A stretch of DNA of 64,000 bases, from contig OY804578.1 of NCBI GenBank assembly GCA_963680875.1, positions 3,596,001 through 3,660,000 of the forward strand. The letters are read 5' to 3'. Below the pieces are notes generated by a model. That model worked only from the letters and a program-made list of their open reading frames with translations, ran no database searches and was not told where the DNA came from. Both the position numbers and the translations under genes were made by a program. The stretch comes from Bathymodiolus brooksi (taxonomy: Eukaryota; Mollusca; Bivalvia; Mytilida; Modiolidae). Below are positions 51,037 to 63,200 of this stretch, in pieces. Within the stretch, counting starts at the first letter, position 1; each line of letters begins with the position of its first letter.

Positions 51037-52391
51037 GGATCTACAAAACACTACAAAGAAAAGTAAAATTGAGTAACACGAACCCCACTAAAACCAGAGA
51101 TGAACTCAGGTGTCCGAAAGGGTACGTAATTCCTGTTCCACATATGGCACCTGTCGTGTTACCCTGTGACAAGTCATGATTGAGGGAAGGATCGGAATGT
51201 GATTACAACAAACTCTGTGACAAGTCATGATTGAAAGAAGGACCGGAATGTGATTACAACAAACCCTGTGACAAGTCATGATTAAGGGAAGGACCGGAAT
51301 GTGATTACAACAAACCCTGTGACAAGTCATGATTAAGGGAAGGACCGGAATGTGATTACAACAAACTCTGTGACAAGTCATGATTGAAAGAAGGACCGGA
51401 ATGTGATTACAACAAACCCTGTGACAAGTCATGATTAAGGGAAGGACCGGAATGTGATTACAACAAACCCTGTGACAAGTCATGATTAAGGGAAGGACCG
51501 GAATGTGATTACAACAAACCCTGTGACAAGTCATGATTAAGGGAAGGACCGGAATGTGATTACAACAAACCCTGTGACAAGTCATGATTGAAAGAAGGAC
51601 CGGAATGTGATTACAACAAACCCTGTGACAAGTCATGATTAAGGGAAGGACCGGAATGTGATTACAACAAACTCTGTGACAAGTCATGATTGAGGGAAGG
51701 ACCGGAATGTGATTACAACAAACCCTGTGACAAGTCATGATTAAGGGAAGGACCGGAATGTGATAACAACAAACTCTGTGACAAGTCATGATTGAGGGAA
51801 GGACCGGAATGTGATTACAACAAACCCTGTGACAAGTCATGATTAAGGGAAGGACCGGAATGTGATTACAACAAACCCTTTGACAAGTCATGATTAAGGG
51901 AAGGACCGGAATGTGATTACAACAAACTCTGTGACAAGTCATGATTGAGGGAAGGGCCGGAATGTGATTACAACAAACCCTGTGACAAGTCATGATTAAG
52001 GAAAGGACCGGAATGTGATTACAACAAACCCTGTGACAAGTCATGATTGAAGGAAGGACCGGAATGTGATAACAACAAACAGAACATATCCGTGGTGATT
52101 TATCACACAGATGTAGCGGTTAACCAAGTCATAATGGCGACCGTAAAACTTTCCACGTGATGACTCCAACTTAGCATCTAGGAACCCTTTGTTCAGTATC
52201 TTCCTATCAAGTAATTCAGGATAAGAACCACAAGTTCTGAAATATTGTATGAACTGAGAGATATATACTCTATATACAGGTGTTGCTGGAATGTTGCTAC
52301 ATATGAATGGAAAATTCACAAAGGGAAAATTGAAATCATCTCTTTTGTCGTAAATAATATGTGTTCCATCAAAGAGATTCGATGGCCTCAA
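51037..52391 (-). mobile_element. RT-encoding retroelement fragment, copy e, with internal minisatellite
   Basis: On the + strand the order is ctacaaaacactacaaagaa, cgaaccccactaaaaccaga, tgttccacatatggcacctg, then the 51-bp array, then agaacatatccgtgg and the coding remnant on the - strand. The - strand frame from 52391 reads Y-D-K-R-D-D-F-N-F-P-F-V-N-F-P-F-I, then Y-I-S-Q-F-I-Q-Y-F-R-T-C-G-S-Y and F-Y-G-R-H-Y-D-L-V-N-R-Y, as in copy b. Residues between L-L-D-R-K and L-N-K-G-F-L are fewer than in copy b, so a small deletion has occurred. Inactive. Confidence 0.8.
51165..52080. repeat. 51-bp minisatellite inside retroelement copy e, 18 copies
   Basis: The unit is gtgacaagtcatgattaagg, then gaaggaccggaatgtgatta, then caacaaaccct. 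Single-copy versions lie in copy c (gtgacaagtcatgaatgag, about 20147) and copy a (gataagtcatagatgagg, about 13343). A 312-codon frame on the - strand (51106-52044) is purely this 17-residue periodicity. Confidence 0.96.
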
Positions 52392-52472
52392 CCACCATCA
52401 TGTAAATACATGGTATACAATGCCATAGTAAGACTTAATAGTGAAGCAATAGTCAAATTTATACCAAAATCG

Positions 52473-53005
52473 AATTGCTAATATCATATTTTGTTATCTG
52501 TACGTAATTGCCAATATGATATTTTGTTATCTGTACGTAATTGCCAATATGATATTTTGTTATCTGTACGTAATTGCCAATATCATATTTTGTTATCTGT
52601 ACGTAATTGCCAATATCATATTTTGTTATCTGTACGTAATTGCCATTATCATATTTTGTTATCTGTACGTAATTGCCAATATGATATTTTGTTATCTGTA
52701 CGTAATTGCCAATATCATATTTTGTTATCTGTACGTAATTGCCATTATCATATTTTGTTATCTGTACGTAATTGCCAATATGATATTTTGTTTTCTGTAC
52801 GTAATTGCCAATATGATATTTTGTTATCTGTACGTAATTGCCATTATCATATTTTGTTATCTGTACGTAATTGCCAATATCCTATTTTGTTATCTGTACG
52901 TAATTGCCAATATCCTATTTTGTTATCTGTACGTAATTGCCAATATCCTATTTTGCTATCTGTACGTAATTGCCAATATCCTATTTTGTTATCTGTACGT
53001 AATTA
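52473..53005. repeat. 33-bp minisatellite array, 16 copies
   Basis: The unit is ttgttatctgtacgtaattg followed by ccaatatcatatt. The middle varies (aatatgat, aatatcat, attatcat, aatatcct). Two + frames of over 170 codons are open by periodicity only. Confidence 0.96.
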
Positions 53006-53125
53006 GCAGAATAGTGTGTTGCTATCTCCCGAAAAAAACTTTTTGAAAGATAAGATGAACGATTTTTGCTTAAAAACCATTGATCTAATAGTTTAGTACT
53101 CAGATTACAGTGACGCTATAAAAAA

Positions 53126-53312
53126 AATCTGAATACAAGGTCACGGGAACTGTTGGTATATTACTATCAAGATATGGAAAATTCATAGCAGCAAAATTGA
53201 AGTCGTCTCTATTGTCATACAGTCTAGTAGGAAGTTGGACATTGGTATCAAATTTATTGCTTCTGATTACCTCTTTGGTATCTTCACAAACTTTTTGTCT
53301 GGTAAATGTCGG
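53126..53312 (-). mobile_element. RT-encoding retroelement fragment, copy f (diverged)
   Basis: The - strand reads C-E-D-T-K-E-V-I-R-S-N-K-F, then Q-L-P-T-R-L-Y-D-N-R-D-D-F-N-F, M-N-F-P-Y and S-N-I-P. The R-D-D-F-N-F...N-F-P...S-N-I-P block matches copies b and e. The terminus-like gattacctctttggtatctt lies directly beside it, so the order of parts differs from copies b, c and e, through rearrangement or because it is a different subfamily. Confidence 0.6.
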
Positions 53313-53429
53313 GAAATGAGACATAAAATGCTTTTATCTCAATTTATTTGGGGTGTATTAATGGAATCCAGTTAACAAAGATTGGATTATTAATTGGCAG
53401 AACATTATCAACATAATATCACAAAAAAG

Positions 53430-54020
53430 AATGGCAACATAAACATGGACAGTACAATAGCAGTGTCAATGAATGACAACATAAACATGGACAGTACAAT
53501 AGCAGTGTCAATGAATGACAACATAAACATGGACAGTACAATAGCAGTGTCAATGAATGACAACATAAACATGGACAGTACAATAGCAGTGTCAATGAAT
53601 GACAACATAAACATGGACAGTACAATAGCAGTGTCAATGAATGACAACATAAACATGGACAGTACAATAGCAGTTTCAATGAATGACAACATAAACATGG
53701 ACAGTACAATAGCAGTGTCAGTGAATGACAACATAAACATGGACAGTACAATAGCAGTGTCTGTGAATGACAATATAAACATGGACAGTACAATAGCAGT
53801 GTCAATGAATGACACTATAAACATGGACAGTACAATAGCAGTGTCAATGAATGACAACATAAACATGGACAGTACAATAGCAGTGTCAGTGAATGACAAC
53901 ATAAACATGGACAGTACAATAGCAGTGTCTGCGAATGACAATATAAACATGGACAGTACAATAGCAGTGTCAATGAATGACAATATACACATGGACAGTA
54001 CAATAGCAGTGTCAATGAAT
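53430..54020. repeat. 42-bp minisatellite array, 14 copies
   Basis: The unit is gacaacataaacatggacag, then tacaatagcagtgtcaatga, then at. It reads in one + frame as 14-residue repeats D-N-I-N-M-D-S-T-I-A-V-S-M-N (53394-54032). Frames on the - strand are equally open, so periodicity explains them. No splice or promoter signals tie it to a gene. Confidence 0.95.
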
Positions 54021-55061
54021 GCTCGTAGTTAATTGACTACTAGCTAGGAAGGTAGAATATGTTGACTAAATATCATTACTCTAAGGACAAAGGTACATGT
54101 ACCCTCTATCGTCTACATGTAATGTTGGATAGTCTCGCATGTTCATTTATATCCATATTCTTTCTTACTATAAATGTATTCTCTGTCCTATGTACATTCG
54201 TACTTCTCCATAATCTATCGAATGTACATGTGTTTTCTCCAAATAACTGTTTTTATTTGATTTATTGTTGCTCAATCTTGTTCTGTGTAGTATTTCTTCA
54301 ACGGTCAAACAAGATGGAACAATTAGAAATTTAGTCTTTGACAACATGTAAATAAGTCACAAACACCAAACGTCAACGTCATCAATTTATTGAACGTAAT
54401 CAGAACAGAGGTAAAATCATTTCAATAATATACAAGTACAAAAGATCAGAACATTCACAGACATCTAGTACGTCAGCTGTCATTACGACGTAGCCGATGA
54501 TGCAAGTGTATTGTATTATTGTGTAATAAAGCAGCGGAAGTTTATAGTGAATCAGTAAAGGTTATTTTAATGTTGCACATTTTTATGTACGATTGACAAT
54601 TTTTTACATAATTTTGTGAATATATGTAACGGAATGTTGTAATTAGGACCATTTCAATTTGTTTCAAATAAAATCATGTAGCGGTAATTTTAGGCAATGT
54701 CAATAAATATTCGACAAATTTGATGACAACATGAGCGATGTTAATCGTGTGTTTTACTTGTATGTAAACATTTGTTTTACTGTTTCAGATGTTGTTACAT
54801 TTGTGACGTTAAAGTTAAGGATGGGTACTTTTATAATAAACACGCAAACTAGAAAAAACAACTTTATAAGATATATAAATGTTACTGTTTAGATTAGGTA
54901 TTTACTTCTATATCTAACAAATATAGCCAATACTACCTGGAATATAGATACAAACTGTTCTACAAATAAACAAGTATATATATCTAGCTATCTAACGTGC
55001 TACAACAGTCGAATAACAACAACATAGTTACTAAGGCAGGGCATATATAGTTACCGTTACC
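54021..55061 (+). promoter_or_regulatory. Upstream region of the transporter gene (promoter not resolved)
   Basis: This stretch of about 1 kb is AT-rich and single-copy. The start codon at 55062 has a favourable context (ttaccatgg). A tatata-like word sits at 55041-55047, too close to the start codon to be trusted as a TATA box. A frame at 54059-54334 is not supported. The transcription start and any 5' untranslated exon cannot be placed. Confidence 0.3.
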
Positions 55062-55284
55062 ATGGAGAAAGGCAATTGTAAAACAGCAGGCAATCTTAAT
55101 AATGTCGACATTAAAAATAGAACACAGTCGTTAAATGTGAACAGTCTGGGCTCAAAATATAGGATTCTTATTGTTATTCAAGATGATAAATGCGAAGAGA
55201 AATCCGATTCCTTGAAAGCACCGGACGGAAACTGGGGATGGATCATTGTTCTCAGTAGTTTCCTCATTCAGTTCATTATAATTG
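55062..55284 (+). CDS. Monocarboxylate-transporter-like protein (SLC16/MCT), exon 1
   Basis: The exon encodes 74 residues plus one base. About 50 residues form a polar cytoplasmic N-terminus. Then comes A-P-D-G-N-W-G-W-I-I-V-L-S-S-F-L-I-Q-F, which is the MCT family signature DG(G)WGW leading into transmembrane helix 1; D55 to W60 are the key residues. The donor g|gtaaga at 55285 leaves phase 1. Family members are 12-helix plasma-membrane carriers, many moving lactate, pyruvate or related acids with protons; the substrate of this one cannot be told. The third signature position is Asn rather than the usual Gly. Without splicing the frame ends at 55358. The ATG at 55062 is the first in frame with good context. 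Confidence 0.88.
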
Positions 55285-55494
55285 GTAAGAATATATATAT
55301 TGTACAGACATTTGTTTTATTGTCAAAAATAGTTGTAGAATATCTTGTAATTAACTAAATAATGCACAGTTCCAGCGAAACTTCAGTGAAATATCAATAC
55401 AATAGTAGTCTAGTTTGAAGATGTTCACTAGAGTCAAAACAATAACAGTTTCATTTATAATAGTTCAGAAACCAGCAAACAGACAGACAGACAA

Positions 55495-55632
55495 CAAATG
55501 TGTTTTATATGTATGTTTTGTAGATCGTTGTTTGTCCTTTTGTACTTTTTCTTTATGCCACTGTGTTGTCTGCTCTTCTTTGGTATACGGATTCTGATTA
55601 CCCCTTTGGTATCTTCAAACTCTTCTTATCGT
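55495..55632 (+). mobile_element. RT-encoding retroelement terminus, copy g
   Basis: It is almost identical to the end of copy b: tatgtatgttttgtagatcg, ttgtttgtccttttgtactt, tctgattacccctttggtat and cttcaaactcttcttat. Only the non-coding terminus is present. It sits near the 5' end of transporter intron 1. Confidence 0.75.
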
Positions 55633-55769
55633 TAAAAAATGGCTGTTGTAAGTACTATTGAACGGTCACATCATAATATACTCTCATTATAATTTGTATC
55701 TTGCTGTATACTGTTGTGTTGTACTGATTATGTGAGCACAATGAGTAAATACTGCTATTGCAGATTGTA

Positions 55770-56047
55770 ATTAAGTTTATGTGATATATGTGATTACACA
55801 ACATCATTATAGTAGTTAAGTTTGTGTGATATATGTGATTACACAACATCATTATAGTAGTTAAGTTTGTGTGATATATGTGATTACACAACATCATTAT
55901 AGTTTTTAAGTTTGTGTGATATATGTGATTACACAACACCATCACATTAGAGTTGTTAAGTTTGTGTGATATATGTGATTACACAACATCATCACATTAT
56001 AGTTGTTAAGTTTATGTGATATATGTGATTACACAACATCATTACAT
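55770..56047. repeat. 45-50-bp repeat, about 6 copies, in transporter intron 1
   Basis: The unit is ttaagtttgtgtgatatatg, then tgattacacaacatcattat, then agtag. Two copies have an insert (cacattagagttg). Confidence 0.93.
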
Positions 56048-56149
56048 GTAACTGTATTGTGACAGTATGCATCTCGGAAGGCAATTTAGCGATCATAACA
56101 CGTCCTTGTTATCTCATTAAAATTGTGTTAGTGGGGAAGAAATATCAAT

Positions 56150-59100
56150 AAACCCTTTTGATGTTCTTACTCCCAAAGATAGGTAATCTTGGTCGACTTT
56201 GCCTATCCTGGGTAAACCCTTTTGATGTTCTTACTCCCAAAAATCTTGGTCGACTTTGCCTGTCCTGGGTAGACCCTTTTCTTTGGTAATCTTGGTCGAC
56301 TTTGCCTGTCCAGGGTAGACCCTTTTATTGGTAATCTTGGTCGACTTTGCCTGTCCTGGGTAAACCCTTTTCTTCGGTAATCTTCGTCGACTTTGCCTGT
56401 CCTGGGTAGACCCTTTTCTTTGGTAATCTTGGTCGACTTTGCCTGTCCAGGGTAGACCCTTTTTTTTGGTAATCTTGGTCGACTTTGCCTGTCCTGGGTA
56501 GACCCTTTTCTTCGGTAATCTTCGTCGACTTTGCCTGTCCTGGGTAGACCCTTTTTTGGTAATCTTGATCGACTTTGCCTGTTCTAGGTAGACCCTTTTT
56601 TGATAATCTTGGTCGACTTTGCCTGTCCTGGGTACACCCTTTTTTTTGGTAATCTTGGTCGACTTTGCCTGTCCTGGGTAGACCCTTTTCTTGGTAATCT
56701 TGGTCGACTTTGCCTGTTCTGTGTAGACTTTTTTTTCGGTTTTCTTGGTCGACTTTGCCTGTCCTGGGTAGACCTTTTTTTTGGTAATCTTGGTCGACTT
56801 TGCCTGTCCTGGGTAGACCCTTTTTTGTAATCTTGGTCGACTTTGCCTGTCCTGGGTAGACCATTTTTTTTGCTAATCTTGGTCGACTTTGCCTGTCCTG
56901 GGTAGACCCTTTTTGGTAATCTTGGTCGACTTTGCCTGTCCTGGGTAGACCTTTTTATTGTAATCTTGGTCGACTTTGCCTGTCCTGGGTAGACCCTTTT
57001 TTTTGCTAATCTTGGTCGACTTTTTCCTGGGTAGACCCTTTTTTGATAATCTTGGTCGACTTTGCCTGTCCTGGGTACACCTTTTTCTGGTAATCTTGGT
57101 CGACTTTGCCTGTCCTGGGTAGACCCTTTTTTTTTGGTAATCTTGGTCGACTTTGCCTGCCCTGGGTAGACCCTTTTTTTGGTAATCTTGGTCGACTTTG
57201 CCTCTCCTGGGTAGACCCTTTTTTTGGTAATCTTGGTCGACTTTGCCTGTCCTGGGTAGACCTTTTTTGTAATCTTGGTCGACTTTGCCTGTCCTGGGTA
57301 GACCCTTTTTTTTGCTAATCTTGGTCGACTATGTCCTGGGTAGACCCTTTTTTTGGTAATCTTGGTCGACTTTGCCTGTCCTGGGTAGACCTTTTTTGTA
57401 ATCTTGGTCGACTTTGCCTGTCCTGGGTACACCCTTTTTTTTGGTAATCTTGGTCGACTTTGCCTGTCCTGGGTAGACCCTTTTTTTGGTAATCTTGGTC
57501 GACTTTGTCCTGGGTAGAACCTTTTTCTGGTAATCTTGGTCGACTTTGCCTGTCCTGGGTAGACCCTTTTTTTGGTAATCTTGGTCGACTTTGCCTCTCC
57601 TGGGTAGACCCTTTTCTTGGTAATCTTGGTCGACTTTGCCTGTCCTGGGTAGACCTTTTTTTGTAATCTTGGTCGACTTTGCCTGTCCTGGGTAGACCCT
57701 TTTTTTTGCTAATCTTGGTCGACTTTGCCTGTCCTGGGTAGACCCTTTTTCTGGTAATCTTGGTCGACTTTGCCTGTCCTGGGTAGACCTTTTTTTGTAA
57801 TCTTGGTCGACTTTGCCTGTCCTGGGTACACCCTTTTTTTTGGTAATCTTGGTCGACTTTGCCTGTCCTGGGTAGACCCTTTTTTTGGTAATCTTGGTCG
57901 ACTTTGTCCTGGGTAGAACCTTTTTCTGGTAATCTTGGTCGACTTTGCCTGTCCTGGGTAGACCCTTTTTTTGGTAATCTTGGTCGACTTTGCCTCTCCT
58001 GGGTAGACCCTTTTTTTGGTAATCTTGGTCGACTTTGCCTGTCCTGGGTAGACCTTTTTTTGTAATCTTGGTCGACTTTGCCTGTCCTGGGTAGACCTTT
58101 TTTTGTAATCTTGGTCGACTTTGCCTGTCCTGGGTAGACCCTTTTTTTTGCTAATCTTGGTCGACTTTGCCTGTCCTGGGTAGACCCTTTTTCTGGTAAT
58201 TTTGGTCGACTTTGCCTGTCCTGGGTAGACCTTTTTTTGTAATCTTGGTCGACTTTGCCTGTCCTGGGTACACCCTTTTTTTTGGTAATCTTGGTCGACT
58301 TTGCCTGTCCTGGGTAGACCCTTTTTTTTGCTAATCTTGGTCGACTTTGCCTGTCCTGGGTAGACCCTTTTTCTGGTAATCTTGGTCGACTTTGCCTGTC
58401 CTGGGTAGACCTTTTTTTGTAATCTTGGTCGACTTTGCCTGTCCTGGGTACACCCTTTTTTTTGGTAATCTTGGTCGACTTTGCCTGTCCTGGGTAGACC
58501 CTTTTTTAGTAATCTTGGTCGACTTTGTCCTGGGTAGAACCTTTTTCTGGTAATCTTGGTCGACTTTGCCTGTCCTGGGTAGACCCTTTTTTTGGTAATC
58601 TTGGTCGACTTTGCCTCTCCTGGGTAGACCCTTTTTTTGGTAATCTTGGTCGACTTTGCCTGTCCTGGGTAGACCTTTTTTTGTAATCTTGGTCGACTTT
58701 GCCTGTCCTGGGTAGACCTTTTTTTGTAATCTTGGTCGACTTTGCCTGTCCTGGGTAGACCCTTTTTTTTGCTAATCTTGGTCGACTTTGCCTGTCCTGG
58801 GTAGACCCTTTTTCTGGTAATCTTGGTCGACTTTGCCTGTCCTGGGTAGACCTTTTTTTGTAATCTTGGTCGACTTTGCCTGTCCTTGGTACACCCTTTT
58901 TTTTGGTAATCTTGGTCGACTTTGCCTGTCCTGGGTAGACCCTTTTTTTGGTAATCTTGGTCGACTTTGTCCTGGGTAGAACCTTTTTCTGGTAATCTTG
59001 GTCGACTTTGCCTGTCCTGGGTAGACCCTTTTTTTGGTAATCTTGGTCGACTTTGCCTCTCCTGGGTAGACCCTTTTTTTGGTAATCTTGGTCGACTTTG

Positions 59101-60252
59101 CCTGTCCTGGGTAGACCTTTTTTTGTAATCTTGGTCGACTTTGCCTGTCCTGGGTAGACCCTTTTTTTTGCTAATCTTGGTCGACTTTGCCTGTCCTGGG
59201 TAGACCCTTTTTCTGGTAATCTTGGTCGACTTTGCCTGTCCTGGGTAGACCCTTTTTTTGGTAATCTTGGTCGACTTTGCCTCTCCTGGGTAGACCCTTT
59301 TTTTGGTAATCTTGGTCGACTTTGCCTGTCCTGGGTAGACCTTTTTTTGTAATCTTGGTCGACTTTGCCTGTCCTGGGTAGACCTTTTTTTGTAATCTTG
59401 GTCGACTTTGCCTGTCCTGGGTAGACCCTTTTTTTTGCTAATCTTGGTCGACTTTGCCTGTCCTGGGTAGACCCTTTTTCTGGTAATCTTGGTCGACTTT
59501 GCCTGTCCTGGGTAGACCTTTTTTTGTAATCTTGGTCGACTTTGCCTGTCCTGGGTACACCCTTTTTTTTGGTAATCTTGGTCGACTTTGCCTGTCCTGG
59601 GTAGACCCTTTTTTTGGTAATCTTGGTCGACTTTGTCCTGGGTAGAACCTTTTTCTGGTAATCTTGGTCGACTTTGCCTGTCCTGGGTAGACCCTTTTTT
59701 TGGTAATCTTGGTCGACTTTGCCTCTCCTGGGTAGACCCTTTTTTTGGTAATCTTGGTCGACTTTGCCTCTCCTGGGTAGACCTTTTTTTGTAATCTTGG
59801 TTGACTTTGCCTGTCCTGGGTAGACCCTTTTTTTTGCTAATCTTGGTCGACTTTGCCTGTCCTGGGTAGACCCTTTTTCTGGTAATCTTGGTCGACTTTG
59901 CCTGTCCTGGGTAGACCTTTTTTTGTAATCTTGGTCGACTTTGCCTGTCCTGGGTACACCCTTTTTTTTGGTAATCTTGGTCGACTTTGTCTGTCCTGGG
60001 TAGACCCTTTTTTTGGTAATCTTGGTCGACTTTGCCTGTCCTGGGTAGACCCTTTTTTGTAATCGTGGTCGACTTTGCCTGTCCTGGGTAGACCCTTTTT
60101 TGTAATCGTGGTCGACTTTGCCTGTCCTGGGTAGACCCTTTTTTTGGTAATCTTGGTCGACTTTGCCTGTCATGGGTAGACCCTTTTTTGGTAATCTTGG
60201 TAGACTTTGCCTGTCTTCACCCTTTTAATTAATGTTCTTACTCCCAAAGACT
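56150..60252. repeat. 4.1-kb minisatellite, about 44-bp unit, about 92 copies, in transporter intron 1
   Basis: The unit is ggtaatcttggtcgactttg, then cctgtcctgggtagaccctt and a T run of variable length. Short units lack tgcctg, and the T run changes the period, so frames shift often. The phrase gatgttcttactcccaaa(g/a)a is seen at the left edge (56160 and 56223) and attaatgttcttactcccaa at the right edge (about 60226), so expansion seems to have split an original sequence. Long - strand frames (up to 555 codons) are artefacts. Confidence 0.97.
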
Positions 60253-60259
60253 TTATATT

Positions 60260-63200
60260 ACTTGGTTTTGAGTTTCGATCGTTTGACTACTGGGTTATAA
60301 TTCTGATCTCCTGTACCACAGACAATCACAACAATAAACAGAAGACTTGGTTTTGAGCTTCGGTCGTTTGACTACTGGGTTAATATTCTGATCTCCTGTA
60401 CTACAGACAATCACAACAATAAACAGAAGACTTGGTTTTGAGTTTCGGTCGTTTGACTACTGGGTTAATATTCTGATCTCCTGTACTACAGACAATCACA
60501 ACAATAAACAGAAGACTTGGTTTTGAGTTTCAGTCGTTTGACTACTGGGTTAATATTCTGATCTCCTGTACTACAGACAATCACAACAATAAACAGAAGA
60601 CTTGGTTTTGAGTTTCGGTCGTTTGACTACTGGGTTAATATTCTGATCTCCTGTACTACAGACAATCACAACAATAAACAGAAGACTTGATTTTGAGTTT
60701 CAGTCGTTTGACTACTGGGTTATAATTCTGATCTCCTGTACTACAGACAATCACAACAATAAACAGAAGACTTGGTTTTGAGTTTCAGTCGTTTGACTAT
60801 ACTGGGTTAATATTCTGATCTCCTGTACCACAGACAATCACAACAATAAACAGAAGACTTGGTTTTGAGTTTCAGTCGTTTGACTACTGGGTTATAATTC
60901 TGATCTCCTGTACTACAGATAATCACAACAATAAACAGAAGACTTGGTTTTGAGTTTCGATCGTTTGACTACTGGGTTATAATTCTGATCTCCTGTACCA
61001 CAGACAATCACAACAATAAACAGAAGACTTGGTTTTGAGTTTCAGTCGTTTGACTACTGGGTTATAATTCTGATCTCCTGTACTAAAGATAATCACAACA
61101 ATAAACAGAAGACTTGGTTTTGAGTTTCAGTCGTTTGACTACTGGGTTAATATTCTGATCTCCTGTACTACAGACAATCACAACAATAAACAGAAGACTT
61201 GGTTTTGAGTTTCAGTCGTTTGACTACTGGGTTAATATTCTGATCTCCTGTACCACAGACAATCACAACAATAAACAAAAGACTTGGTTTTGAGTTTCAG
61301 TCGATTGACTACTGGGTTAATATTCTGATCTCCTGTACCACAGACAATCACAACAATAAACAGAAGACTTGGTTTTGAGTTTCGGTCGTTTGACTACTGG
61401 GTTAATATTCTGATCTCCTGTACCACAGACAATCAAACAATAAACAGAAGACTTGGTTTTAAGCTTCGGTCGTTTGACTACTGGGTTAATATTCTGATCT
61501 CCTGTACTACAGACAATCACGACAATAAACAGAAGACTTGGTTTTGAGCTTCGGTCGTTTGACTACTGGGTTATAATTCTGATCTCCTGTACTACAGATA
61601 ATCACAACAATAAACAGAAGACTTGGTTTTGAGTTTCGGTCGTTTGACTACTGGGTAAATATTCTGATCTCCTGTACCACAGACAATCACAACAATAAAC
61701 AGAAGACTTGGTTTTGAGTTTCAGTCGTTTGACTATACTGGGTTAATATTATGATCTCCTGTACTACAGACAATCACAACAATAAACAGAAGACTTGGTT
61801 TTCAGTTTCAGTGTTTGACTACTGGGTTATAATTCTGATCTCCTGTACTACAGACAATCACAACAATAAACAGAAGACTTGGTTTTGTGTTTCAGTCGTT
61901 TGACTATACTGGGTTAATATTCTGATCTCCTGTACCACAGACAATCACAACAATAAACAGAAGACTTGGTTTTGAGTTTCAGTGTTTGACTACTGGGTTA
62001 TAATTCTGATCTCCTGTACTACAGATAATCACAACAATAAACAGAAGACTTGGTTTTGAGTTTCGATCGTTTGACTACTGGGTTATAATTCTGATCTCCT
62101 GTACCACAGACAATCACAACAATAAACAGAAGACTTGGTTTTGAGTTTCAGTCGTTTGACTACTGGGTTATAATTCTGATCTCCTGTACTAAAGATAATC
62201 ACAACAATAAACAGAAGACTTGGTTTTGAGTTTCAGTCGTTTGACTACTGGGTTAATATTCTGATCTCCTGTACTACAGACAATCACAACAATAAACAGA
62301 AGACTTGGTTTTGAGTTTCAGTCGTTTGACTACTGGGTTAATATTCTGATCTCCTGTACCACAGACAATCACAACAATAAACAAAAGACTTGGTTTTGAG
62401 TTTCAATCGATTGACTACTGGGTTAATATTCTGATCTCCTGTACCACAGACAATCACAACAATAAACAGAAGACTTGGTTTTGAGTTTCGGTCGTTTGAC
62501 TACTGGGTTAATATTCTGATCTCCTGTACCACAGACAATCAAACAATAAACAGAAGACTTGGTTTTAAGCTTCGGTCGTTTGACTACTGGGTTAATATTC
62601 TGATCTCCTGTACTACAGACAATCACGACAATAAACAGAAGACTTGGTTTTGAGCTTCGGTCGTTTGACTACTGGGTTATAATTCTGATCTCCTGTACTA
62701 CAGATAATCACAACAATAAACAGAAGACTTGGTTTTGAGTTTCGGTCGTTTGACTACTGGGTAAATATTCTGATCTCCTGTACCACAGACAATCACAACA
62801 ATAAACAGAAGACTTGGTTTTGAGTTTCAGTCGTTTGACTATACTGGGTTAATATTATGATCTCCTGTACTACAGACAATCACAACAATAAACAGAAGAC
62901 TTGGTTTTCAGTTTCAGTGTTTGACTACTGGGTTATAATTCTGATCTCCTGTACTACAGACAATCACAACAATAAACAGAAGACTTGGTTTTGTGTTTCA
63001 GTCGTTTGACTATACTGGGTTAATATTCTGATCTCCTGTACCACAGACAATCACAACAATAAACAGAAGACTTGGTTTTGAGTTTCAGTGTTTGACTACT
63101 GGGTTATAATTCTGATCTCCTGTACTACAGACAATCACAACAATAAACAGAAGACTTGGTTTTGAGTTTCAGTCGTTTGACTATACTGGGTTAATATTCT

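Noticed and set aside
54059..54334. 91-codon frame with hydrophobic stretches before the transporter gene
   Set aside because: AT-rich sequence gives hydrophobic codons by chance. No domain, no conserved motif and poor start context.
58506..60173. 555-codon open frame on the - strand, and similar frames of over 100 codons in other arrays
   Set aside because: They lie wholly inside tandem arrays, with repeats of the unit translation, changing frames at T-run length differences, and no splice, start or domain evidence.
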